A stretch of DNA of 5,632 nt, from contig CAIOOC010000203.1 of the NCBI GenBank assembly GCA_903859795.1, positions 1 through 5,632 on the forward strand, given 5' to 3'. The translations under genes were made by a program, and so were the position numbers. How positions within the stretch are numbered: the first letter of the stretch is position 1; every line of letters begins with the position of its first letter. Origin of the DNA: an uncultured Bacteroidia bacterium (GTDB taxonomy: Bacteria; Bacteroidota; Bacteroidia; Bacteroidales; Prolixibacteraceae). This document shows, one piece after another, positions 1 through 5,632 of this stretch. The notes below the pieces were generated by a model. That model made no database searches. It worked only from the letters and a program-made list of their open reading frames with translations, and was not told the origin of the DNA.

Positions 1-82
1 CACCTAGTAAGACAAGTTCAATGATTTGTTCGAGAACATCCTCCTCTATTTCGTTTGGCTTACAAATTCTGATTTCCATCAT
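1..82 (-). CDS. 5' end of a leftward gene, possibly a GNAT-type acetyltransferase (partial)
   Basis: Reading the minus strand from the ATG at 82 gives 27 open codons that run off the left edge of the window. The peptide starts MMEIRICKPNEIEED and continues into a hydrophobic amphipathic stretch ending LVLLG. A short beta strand (EIRIC), then an acidic helix and a hydrophobic helix, is the usual start of a GNAT N-acetyltransferase, where helix 1 often leads into a Gly-Gly-Glu segment. That family call rests on a resemblance of fewer than 30 residues and is tentative. Two consecutive ATG codons (82 and 79) are both possible starts, and no clear Shine-Dalgarno sequence precedes them. The gene is divergent from the phosphonate block and is probably a functionally unrelated neighbour. 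A Bacteroidota-type promoter candidate lies at 121-150, about 40 bases upstream. Confidence 0.5.
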   Translation of the reverse strand, partial: MMEIRICKPNEIEEDVLEQIIELVLLG

Positions 83-120
83 ATTTTAGATTTTAACCGA
101 AAAGTAATGGATATCTATTA

Positions 121-150
121 CAAAACTATTCCAAACAAAATACATTTCAA
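121..150 (-). promoter_or_regulatory. Candidate Bacteroidota-type promoter for the leftward gene
   Basis: On the minus strand, bases 128-121 read TAGTTTTG, an exact match to the Bacteroidota -7 consensus TAnnTTTG. Nineteen bases further upstream, 150-148 read TTG, matching the core of the -33 element. The spacing and the predicted transcription start (about base 114) would leave a leader of roughly 30 bases before the ATG at 82. The match is short and the region is AT-rich, so chance cannot be excluded. Confidence 0.4.
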
Positions 151-158
151 TTAAACCT

Positions 159-187
159 GATTTAATCTTTGTAATCGGATTGTAATC
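159..187 (+). repeat. Clustered AATC half-sites with an 11-bp direct repeat
   Basis: The octamer TTGTAATC occurs at 169-176 and again at 180-187, exactly 11 bp apart (about one helical turn). The sequences GATTTAATC (159-167) and GATTGTAATC (178-187) each also have complementary GATT/AATC arms. Repeats at one-turn spacing upstream of a gene start can be tandem sites for a regulator. Here they lie in the intergenic region between the divergent genes, 86 to 114 bp before the dehydrogenase start. The elements are short and AT-rich, so this is only a candidate. Confidence 0.25.
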
Positions 188-218
188 TATTTGCAATAAA
201 AATATAACATCATTATTG

Positions 219-226
219 GAATTTTG
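219..226 (+). promoter_or_regulatory. Weak candidate -7 element for the phosphonate operon
   Basis: GAATTTTG differs from the Bacteroidota -7 consensus TAnnTTTG only at the first base. Its position would place transcription initiation near base 230-234, on the 14-bp palindrome and about 40 bases before the dehydrogenase ATG. No TTG lies at the right distance upstream: the nearest TTTG, at 190-193, leaves a 25-bp spacer. If this is the promoter, it is poor and could depend on an activator. This is inference from one short motif. Confidence 0.2.
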
Positions 227-229
227 TAC

Positions 230-243
230 TTGAGCATGCTCAA
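230..243. promoter_or_regulatory. 14-bp perfect palindrome, candidate operator
   Basis: TTGAGCATGCTCAA is identical to its own reverse complement over all 14 bases. Beyond one mismatched pair (229/244) the next pair (228/245) matches again. It is noticeably more GC-rich than its surroundings and sits 29 bp before the dehydrogenase ATG, overlapping the likely transcription start region. A compact palindrome with no loop is typical of a site for a dimeric regulator (GntR, LacI or similar) rather than an RNA hairpin. No regulator gene is present in the window, so its binding protein cannot be named. Confidence 0.45.
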
Positions 244-272
244 CTCTATTCAAAGTATAAATCAGTCCAATA

Positions 273-1382
273 ATGGTAAATAAGAAATCTACTTACGCTG
301 TATTTGAGAATTCGGGTAAGGAACTCCATTTTGAGATTATTGCAATACCGGAACTCAACGAAGGTGAGATATTGGTTCGAAATATTTACTGCACGCTTTG
401 TCGAAGCGACCTCAATACATTCATTGGTAAAAGGACTGAAAAAGCACCAACTATTTTAGGACACGAGATAATTGGGCGAATCGAAGCATTTGGCCCTAAT
501 GCCCCTCAAACAGATATGCGTGGCCACGAATTAAAAATCGGAGACCATCTGACATGGGCCATTTATGCAAGTAACCCGAGTTCCTATTATTCCTTAAAAG
601 GATTACCACAAAAGGGTGTTGACTTGTTTAAATATGGTCATGAGCAAATCACGATGACCAGCAATTTGCATGGCGGTCTAAGCGAATATACCATACTTCG
701 CAGATACACTCCTATCATTAGCATAAACAAAAAAGTCCCAAATCCTGTCGCGGCATTAATCAATTGCTCAGTTGCTACTGTTTCGGGGGCAATCAGATTG
801 GCTGGAAATCTGGATGGAAAAACGGTATTGGTAAATGGTACAGGAATGTTGGGCATCATCACATGTGCAATGGTCAAAAAAAATGGTGTTAAAAATATCA
901 TAGCAGCAGATTCAATGCGAGCACGCGCCGAAAAAGCACGCGACTTTGGTGCTGATTATGTTCTTACCGCAGGAGAATCCGAAACAATGAAACGTGATTT
1001 ACTGGCTGTAGCCCCTGGTGATTCACAGAGAATTGATGTTGTATTTGAATTTAGCGGCACCCCGGAATCGATGGAGAGTACATTGAAAATGCTGGATATC
1101 GGAGGTATCGCAATTTGGATAGGGGCCACCTTCCCACAACGGGATATTGTGTTAAATGGCGAATATTTAATAAGAAAACTACTAACTATCAAAGGTTTGC
1201 ATAATTATAATGATCAGGATTTATTACATGCTGTGAATTTCATTGAGCAATACCATAATACTTTCGATTTTAACAGTCTTGTCTATGACAGGTTCTCTTT
1301 AAATGAAATCAATGAAGCCTTTAGGTATGGGTTAGGGGAAAATCCCTTCCGCGTTGGAATTAATTTAATTGACAAAAGGTAA
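273..1382 (+). CDS. Zinc-type (MDR) alcohol dehydrogenase, phosphonate-catabolism-associated clade
   Basis: A cytosolic 369-residue medium-chain dehydrogenase/reductase, normal in length. The N-terminal GroES-like domain (about 1-160) carries the catalytic zinc ligands: C43 in CRSD, H64-E65 in GHE, and C165 in the INCSVATV segment. The Rossmann domain has G189-T-G-M-L-G194 and an acidic residue at the end of its second strand (D213), which predicts NAD(H) over NADP(H). The segment GLPQK...LFKYGHE (110-124) is characteristic of the clade TIGRFAMs named HpnZ (TIGR03366), a zinc dehydrogenase recurrently found beside phosphonate genes. The structural-zinc lobe is altered: the four cysteine positions, C-x2-C-x2-C-x7-C, are N101, S104, S107 and G115. 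The gene is first in the block and ends 5 bp before the HAD gene. The substrate is unknown; an aldehyde released by C-P cleavage or a hydroxyphosphonate are the obvious candidates. ATG 273 gives a normal N-terminus, though without a strong Shine-Dalgarno. Confidence 0.88.
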   Translation: MVNKKSTYAVFENSGKELHFEIIAIPELNEGEILVRNIYCTLCRSDLNTFIGKRTEKAPTILGHEIIGRIEAFGPNAPQTDMRGHELKIGDHLTWAIYASNPSSYYSLKGLPQKGVDLFKYGHEQITMTSNLHGGLSEYTILRRYTPIISINKKVPNPVAALINCSVATVSGAIRLAGNLDGKTVLVNGTGMLGIITCAMVKKNGVKNIIAADSMRARAEKARDFGADYVLTAGESETMKRDLLAVAPGDSQRIDVVFEFSGTPESMESTLKMLDIGGIAIWIGATFPQRDIVLNGEYLIRKLLTIKGLHNYNDQDLLHAVNFIEQYHNTFDFNSLVYDRFSLNEINEAFRYGLGENPFRVGINLIDKR

Positions 1383-1387
1383 AGTGT

Positions 1388-2140
1388 ATGGAAAAGATAA
1401 GTTTAGCCGTTTTCGATCTTTCTGGCACCACTGTAAGCGACGACAATGCGGTGGCTAAGTGTCTGTATGAAGGGGCAAAACACTTTGGACTTAAGACGCC
1501 CATCGAAGATTTTGAAAAAACCATCGGGACCAATAAAATCCGTCTTTATGAATTTATGATTGCCAGAGATCGCGGTGAGGATGTGCAAATAGAAAACCTC
1601 GAGCAATACAGGTTCCTGCGATATCATGAAAAGGCAATGGAGATTTTCAGGTACTATTCAATTCTTATGATTAACCATTACCGAAAGGAAGTTAAAGCTA
1701 TTCCAGGAGCCGAAGAAACATTCAGATGGTGTCGTGATAATGAAATTAAGGTAGTAACAGATACTGGATTTCACAAGGATGTAAATAATGCAATAATGGA
1801 AAGGCTTCAATGGAAAGAGAGAGGTCTGATTGATCTTGCTCTTGATGTTGAAGATACCGCAGAAATCGGAAGACCGGCTCCTTATATGATCTTTAAGGCT
1901 ATGCTTATGACCGGGGTCCAAAGCGTACATGAAGTAATCAAGATTGGCGATACACCAGCTGATCTCCTTTCCGGGTATAATGCTGGTTGCAGAGGTAATA
2001 TTGGGGTACTTAGTGGCGCCAACAGACTTGAAACCTTACAAATATATCCCCATACACACATTATAAAAAGCGTTGCCGAACTTCCATCGCTTATTTCCAC
2101 GGAGTTTAATGGCTTACCTCATAAATTAATTATTGTATGA
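1388..2140 (+). CDS. Phosphonatase-like HAD hydrolase (PhnX-like, C-P bond cleaving)
   Basis: A cytosolic 250-residue HAD-superfamily enzyme of the phosphonatase-like family (TIGR03351), the closest relatives of phosphonoacetaldehyde hydrolase PhnX. Motif I is D10-L-S-G-T-T-V (nucleophile D10). In place of the usual HAD acid/base Asp, PhnX enzymes have Ala at position 12; here it is Ser. The cap domain has T-I-G-T-N-K50, where K50 aligns with the PhnX Schiff-base lysine. Motif II is T126-G127-F128; motif III uses arginine (G161-R162-P-A-P-Y), as in PhnX; motif IV is I-G-D188-T-P-A-D192, which binds magnesium. Expected reaction: a 2-oxoethylphosphonate-type substrate is cleaved to phosphate plus an aldehyde. 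Met49 and His56 of PhnX correspond to I46 and L53, so the substrate may not be plain phosphonoacetaldehyde. The AAAGG overlapping the upstream stop supports ATG 1388, and the stop overlaps the next ATG by 4 bases. The family call is firm; the exact substrate is inferred. Confidence 0.87.
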   Translation: MEKISLAVFDLSGTTVSDDNAVAKCLYEGAKHFGLKTPIEDFEKTIGTNKIRLYEFMIARDRGEDVQIENLEQYRFLRYHEKAMEIFRYYSILMINHYRKEVKAIPGAEETFRWCRDNEIKVVTDTGFHKDVNNAIMERLQWKERGLIDLALDVEDTAEIGRPAPYMIFKAMLMTGVQSVHEVIKIGDTPADLLSGYNAGCRGNIGVLSGANRLETLQIYPHTHIIKSVAELPSLISTEFNGLPHKLIIV

Positions 2141-3453
2141 AACAGCCATTAACTGTCTCACGACAAAAAATTAAATCTGGCGAATTTCGATTCGTATTAA
2201 TTGCAGCAACTGCAACGTTCATTACTTACCTGAGTATGTATGCTTTTAGAAAACCATTTTCAGCTGCAACATTTGATGGTCTTTCACTTTGGGGTATTGA
2301 CTATAAGATTTTGTTAATAATCTCTCAACTAATTGGTTATACAATATCAAAATATTTAGGTATAAAAATAATTTCTGAATTGGATCACAAAACCAGGACA
2401 AATACGCTTATCCTTTTGATGTTATTGGCCTGGATAATGCTTTTTTTATTCGCCATCATTCCATATCCATATAATTTCCCGTTCATGTTTCTCAATGGGT
2501 TACCATTGGGAATGATATGGGGAGTGGTATTTAGCTACATTGAAGGTCGCCGCTATACCGAATTGCTTGGGGCGGTTATGGCCTCAAGTTTTATTCTCTC
2601 ATCGGGGATTGTGAAGGCCTGTGGCAGATTAATGATTGACAATTTTCATGTAAATCAAATGTGGATGCCCTTTTTAGTGGGCCTGGCTTTTGTCCCGTTA
2701 TTGATGCTTGGAATTTTCATGTTGCATAAATTACCGCCGCCCGACGAAGAAGATATCGCCTTGAGGACTGAAAGAATACCAATGGATAACAACAGCCGCT
2801 GGACCTTTTTTATCCGGTTTGCACCTGGGATTATCCTGGCAGTGGTTATCTATGTTGGACTTACTATCTTCCGCGATTTGCGGGACAATTTTGCTGTTGA
2901 ATTCTGGAATGGATTAGGTTTTACAAATACCCCGAGAATGCTGGTATTGTCGGAGGTCCCTATCGCTTTGAGCGTTCTGATAATTATCTCTTTCATGATC
3001 ATGATTCGCGATAATCGACTTGCCTTTTTTTCGACTTTTTATATTATATTCCTAAGTGGAATAATTCTCGTTATAGCTACAATTGCCTTTGCAACCGGGG
3101 CCCTGGATCCGGTAAAATGGATGGTTATTGCAGGATTTGCTATGTACCTTTCGTATCTTACTTACCATACGGTCTTTTTTGAAAGGTGGATTGCCCATTT
3201 CAGGGTTAAAAGTAATATCGGGTTCCTGATGTACGTTTCGGATGCAATAGGTTATCTGGGAAGCACTTCAGTCCTTTTGTTCAAAAATTTTAGTCAAACG
3301 AAAATCAGCTGGGTAGAAGTATTAAAAATCAGTGCGTTATCAACAGGTATTTTAATGATCGTAGTATCATGCTTTACTTTTATTTATTTCAGAAATCTTG
3401 AGAATAGAAACATCAAAAAGGTAATTTTGCAGCCAGTGTTCGCAAATAATTAG
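2137..3453 (+). CDS. DUF5690-like 12-helix MFS-type membrane transporter
   Basis: An integral inner-membrane protein of 438 residues. I count twelve hydrophobic helices, at about 18-37, 56-75, 89-108, 113-133, 142-161, 176-196, 225-245, 268-289, 297-319, 327-346, 360-382 and 397-418, with a charged central loop (198-222) between helices 6 and 7, the standard major-facilitator layout. The sequence resembles the Bacteroidota family DUF5690, recognised from SMYAFRKPFSAATFDG near helix 1 and the NGLPLGMIWG segment in helix 4. Helix 1 Y-A-F-R38-K39-P-F, helix 2 S-K72-Y and R246 in helix 7 align by eye with the phosphate-site residues R45, K80 and R269 of GlpT, an organophosphate:phosphate antiporter. 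The start overlaps the HAD stop (ATGA), implying translational coupling. Placement between C-P-cleaving enzymes suggests uptake of the phosphonate substrate, perhaps in exchange for phosphate. No function is established for the family as far as I know. Confidence 0.78.
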   Translation: MKQPLTVSRQKIKSGEFRFVLIAATATFITYLSMYAFRKPFSAATFDGLSLWGIDYKILLIISQLIGYTISKYLGIKIISELDHKTRTNTLILLMLLAWIMLFLFAIIPYPYNFPFMFLNGLPLGMIWGVVFSYIEGRRYTELLGAVMASSFILSSGIVKACGRLMIDNFHVNQMWMPFLVGLAFVPLLMLGIFMLHKLPPPDEEDIALRTERIPMDNNSRWTFFIRFAPGIILAVVIYVGLTIFRDLRDNFAVEFWNGLGFTNTPRMLVLSEVPIALSVLIIISFMIMIRDNRLAFFSTFYIIFLSGIILVIATIAFATGALDPVKWMVIAGFAMYLSYLTYHTVFFERWIAHFRVKSNIGFLMYVSDAIGYLGSTSVLLFKNFSQTKISWVEVLKISALSTGILMIVVSCFTFIYFRNLENRNIKKVILQPVFANN

Positions 3454-3509
3454 TCAATCATTCCAAATTAATTAAAGATGTTTCCCAAACGTTCATGCGG
3501 CCTCTAACT

Positions 3510-3531
3510 CCGTTGCCTGAGCAAGGATTTT
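3510..3531 (+). terminator. Small hairpin with short T run before pbfA (attenuator or processing site candidate)
   Basis: CC(G)TTGC - CTGA - GCAAGG forms a six-pair stem with one bulged G (3512) and a four-base loop, followed by ATTTTA. This is the only hairpin I see in the 96-bp gap between the transporter and the PLP-enzyme gene, the widest gap in the block. The stem is short and the T run has only four Ts, so it would be a weak terminator at best. It could instead tune downstream expression or mark an mRNA processing point. Confidence 0.25.
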
Positions 3532-3549
3532 AAAAGAAAGAATTTGTAC

Positions 3550-4914
3550 ATGGATAAAAATGCAATATATACTGAAGGTGACATAAACTTTTCGGAAGAG
3601 CGAAAAAAGTGGGATCAGATAATCTCAGAACCACTAGCTCGTCAAATTCTTACTGATGATTCCCGCTATTTTCTTCATCAGGCGATGTCAACCCCCTGTT
3701 TGGATGTCCTGGGTTCCTCCAAAGGGAGCGGAATGACAACCTTATCAGGAAAGTACCTGCTTGACTTTCATGGAAATAACGTTCATCAGCTGGGGTATGG
3801 AAATGATTACCTGATCGACCGGATAACCCAGCAGATGCATCGGTTATCTTTTTCCCCACGAAGGTACACCAATCAGCCTGCTGTAGATTTGGCAAAGAAA
3901 CTGGCTTCCTTGCTACCAGGCGATCTTAATCGCAGCCTTTTTGCTCCGGGAGGGACATCGGTAATTGGAATAGCCTTAAAACTGGCCCGGGTTGTTACTG
4001 GAAAACACAAAATTATTTCACTGTGGGACTCTTTTCATGGAGCTTCCCTTGATGCTATTTCAGCCGGTGGAGAGGCCATCTTTAAAAAATTTATGGGACC
4101 TCTGATGCCTGGTGTCATCAATATACCTCCTCCAACCATGTATCGCGGAATCTTCGGCTTCACTGAAGATGATCAACTTAAATATGCCGATTACCTGGAA
4201 TATGTTATTGAAAAAGAGGGAGATATTGGTGCATTTCTGGCAGAAACCATCCGAAATACCGATGTACAAATCCCATCTAAAGCTTATTGGCGAAGGGTCC
4301 GAGAGATTTGTGACAAACATCAGGTACTCCTCATTCTTGATGAGATCCCGATTGCGCTCGGAAGGACAGGTCGAATGTTTGCATTTGAAAACTATGATAT
4401 TGAGCCTGATATACTTTGTCTTGGAAAAGGATTGGGAGGTGGAATTATACCCTTTGCGGCAATGATCACACGTGACCGGTTTAATATTGCAGCAGAGGTA
4501 TCACTCGGTCATTACACACACGAGAAAAATCCGCTTGGAAGCATCGCAGCATCAGCCACCATTTCCTACATCGAGAACAATAACCTGTTGAAAGAAGTTG
4601 AGTCAAAGGGAGAATGGATGCAATCAAGGTTAAACCTGCTTAAGGAACAATTCCCAATAATAGGGGATATCCGCGGAATTGGACTGCTCTGGGGCGTTGA
4701 ACTGGTCAAGGATTGCATAACGAAGGAGAAAGCAATTACCGAAGCCGAAAAAATCATGTACGAATGTATGCACGAAGGCCTTAGCTTTAAAGTTTCACAG
4801 GGAAATGTTTTACAGCTCTCTCCTGCGCTTACTATCAGCACTGATGAACTTGAGAGGGCCTTGACGATTTTGTCAAATGCCTTTAGAAATACAAACCTTT
4901 GTAATGAATACTAA
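3550..4914 (+). CDS. pbfA: PLP-dependent (R)-1-hydroxy-2-aminoethylphosphonate ammonia-lyase, PbfA-like
   Basis: A cytosolic class III aminotransferase-fold enzyme of 454 residues. PbfA converts (R)-1-hydroxy-2-aminoethylphosphonate to phosphonoacetaldehyde plus ammonia, feeding phosphonatase. PLP-site elements in order: P133-G-G-T136 (phosphate cup), W159-D-S-F-H163-G (ring stacking), D264-E265 (pyridine nitrogen), L-G-K293-G-L-G-G-G (Schiff-base lysine), and G320-H-Y-T323-H-E-K-N-P (partner-subunit phosphate contact). Segments DFHGNNVHQLGYGN (72-85), RRYTN (104-108) and WDSFHGASLDAISAGGEAIF are strongly reminiscent of the PbfA group rather than of ornithine- or GABA-type transaminases. I chose ATG 3550 over an in-frame TTG at 3544: it is the stronger codon, and the purine-rich AAAAGAAAG at 3532-3540 lies at Shine-Dalgarno distance from it. 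The next gene starts 17 bp after the stop. A true transaminase on a related aminophosphonate is the main alternative. Confidence 0.82.
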   Translation: MDKNAIYTEGDINFSEERKKWDQIISEPLARQILTDDSRYFLHQAMSTPCLDVLGSSKGSGMTTLSGKYLLDFHGNNVHQLGYGNDYLIDRITQQMHRLSFSPRRYTNQPAVDLAKKLASLLPGDLNRSLFAPGGTSVIGIALKLARVVTGKHKIISLWDSFHGASLDAISAGGEAIFKKFMGPLMPGVINIPPPTMYRGIFGFTEDDQLKYADYLEYVIEKEGDIGAFLAETIRNTDVQIPSKAYWRRVREICDKHQVLLILDEIPIALGRTGRMFAFENYDIEPDILCLGKGLGGGIIPFAAMITRDRFNIAAEVSLGHYTHEKNPLGSIAASATISYIENNNLLKEVESKGEWMQSRLNLLKEQFPIIGDIRGIGLLWGVELVKDCITKEKAITEAEKIMYECMHEGLSFKVSQGNVLQLSPALTISTDELERALTILSNAFRNTNLCNEY

Positions 4915-4931
4915 CATTAAAATCATGATTT

Positions 4932-5632
4932 ATGCGAATATTTGCATTAGGCGGAGCCGGGAAAATATGCAGGGAGTCTGCACTGGATCTTGTCAGGTTC
5001 GGAACTTTTGACCAATTAACGATCGGAGATAAACAACTTGAAGCAGCAAAAGAAGCAGCAGAATGGTTAAATCACCCAAAGGTTGATTATACCTATGTAG
5101 ACGTAATGGATAAGGATACCTCAATCGCACTCCTTTCGGAATATGATGTGGTAATTGACGGGACAACAATTTCGCTTAATGGTGATTCAACAGAATGTAT
5201 TGCAAAAGCCAATTGCCACGGAATAAATCTGAACGGATTTGGTGAAGAATATAAATACAGTGATATATTCAAGGCTAACGGGAAGGTGATGGTTCCTGGA
5301 TTTGGTATGACACCGGGTACGACCAATATGATGGCAGTCTTTGCCTGCGATCAGATGGAAAAGGTAAACGTTGTCCGGGTAAGTCATGGTGCTTACCGTC
5401 CAATAGCATTTTCGGGATCTATCACAGAAACCACCATTTATGAATATGACCCCAAACTGCCCGGAAGAACAGTTTTTGAGAAAGGAGAGTTCATTCAGGT
5501 GCCGCCGTTTGCCCGTCCTCTTGAAATTGAATTGCCTCAACCTTACGGTAAGAGTATTCAGTACATCATACCCCACTCCGAAACTTTTACACTTGCCAAA
5601 TACCTGGAAAATAAAAATGTTGAGTTAATCGA
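4932..5632 (+). CDS. Saccharopine dehydrogenase-family NAD(P)-binding oxidoreductase (partial, 3' end beyond window)
   Basis: From ATG 4932 the frame is open for 233 codons to the right edge with no stop. The N-terminus is a Rossmann fold: strand MRIFALGG, glycine motif G7-G-A-G10-K-I, and a second strand ending in D33, an acidic residue that favours NAD(H). A D-V-V-I-D-G-T segment (72-78) forms a later strand. P122-G-F-G-M-T-P128-G-T-T-N132 matches the PGxxN-type signature at the domain junction in saccharopine dehydrogenases (Sacchrp_dh_NADP). Relatives reduce imines to secondary amines or run the reverse (saccharopine, carboxynorspermidine), and are usually near 400 residues, so roughly 40% is missing. 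It follows pbfA by 17 bp in the same direction and probably shares its transcript. Its reaction in a phosphonate pathway is unknown; oxidative release of an amine from an N-substituted aminophosphonate would fit the family chemistry but is speculation. Another ATG at 4925 is out of frame. Confidence 0.8.
   Translation, partial: MRIFALGGAGKICRESALDLVRFGTFDQLTIGDKQLEAAKEAAEWLNHPKVDYTYVDVMDKDTSIALLSEYDVVIDGTTISLNGDSTECIAKANCHGINLNGFGEEYKYSDIFKANGKVMVPGFGMTPGTTNMMAVFACDQMEKVNVVRVSHGAYRPIAFSGSITETTIYEYDPKLPGRTVFEKGEFIQVPPFARPLEIELPQPYGKSIQYIIPHSETFTLAKYLENKNVELI

Noticed and set aside
230..243. Palindrome as an intrinsic terminator or RNA hairpin
   Set aside because: It has no loop and no following T run, so a dimer-binding DNA site is the better reading.
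3544..3549. TTG codon at 3544 as the start of the PLP-enzyme gene
   Set aside because: It adds only two residues; the ATG at 3550 is a stronger start and is preceded by a purine-rich stretch at suitable distance.
4112..4465. 117-codon plus-strand open frame inside the PLP-enzyme gene
   Set aside because: It lies wholly inside a gene with intact PLP motifs, in another frame, and its translation shows no recognisable domain.
3550..4914. PLP enzyme as PhnW (2-aminoethylphosphonate:pyruvate transaminase)
   Set aside because: PhnW is a shorter class V fold enzyme; this protein has the class III layout with the LGKGLGGG lysine motif and PbfA-like blocks.
5187..5576. 129-codon minus-strand open frame at the right end
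   Set aside because: It is antisense to the saccharopine-dehydrogenase-like gene, whose motifs are intact, and its Cys/His-rich translation has no coherent family pattern.
1..5632. CRISPR arrays, tRNA or rRNA genes, insertion sequences
   Set aside because: No regularly spaced repeats, no cloverleaf-like segments, no transposase-like reading frames or terminal inverted repeats were seen on either strand.

Overview
The window holds an AT-rich, tightly packed, co-directional gene block that looks like a phosphonate (C-P compound) catabolism operon from a member of the Bacteroidota. That phylum is suggested by the low GC, the weak Shine-Dalgarno sites, a TAnnTTTG-type promoter element upstream, and a membrane protein resembling DUF5690, a family I know mainly from Bacteroidota. 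No replication, phage or insertion-sequence genes are visible, so the block reads as chromosomal metabolic DNA.

Layout: a short 5' fragment of a leftward gene (possibly a GNAT acetyltransferase) ends at base 82. A 190-bp divergent intergenic region follows, with a candidate leftward promoter and a 14-bp perfect palindrome that could be an operator. Five rightward genes come next: a zinc-type alcohol dehydrogenase of the 'phosphonate catabolism associated' clade (273-1382); a phosphonatase-like HAD hydrolase (1388-2140); a 12-helix MFS/DUF5690-type transporter starting inside the hydrolase stop codon (2137-3453); after a 96-bp gap with a small hairpin, a PLP-dependent class III aminotransferase-fold enzyme closely resembling PbfA, (R)-1-hydroxy-2-aminoethylphosphonate ammonia-lyase (3550-4914); and the first 233 codons of a saccharopine-dehydrogenase-family oxidoreductase (4932 to the window end).

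Proposed joint function (inference): the transporter brings in an aminophosphonate; the PLP enzyme removes ammonia to give a phosphonoaldehyde; the HAD enzyme cleaves the C-P bond through a Schiff-base lysine, releasing phosphate and an aldehyde; the dehydrogenase reduces or oxidises an aldehyde or alcohol in the route; the saccharopine-dehydrogenase-like enzyme has an unknown step, perhaps on a secondary amine or imine. PhnW and PhnCDE, the classical partners, are absent from the window.

Most notable details: all four structural-zinc cysteines of the alcohol dehydrogenase are replaced at exactly the expected spacing; the HAD keeps the Schiff-base lysine but lacks the PhnX Met/His pair around it; the transporter carries basic residues at positions that I align with the phosphate-binding residues of GlpT-type organophosphate antiporters; and a saccharopine-dehydrogenase-like gene of no known phosphonate role lies directly behind pbfA.
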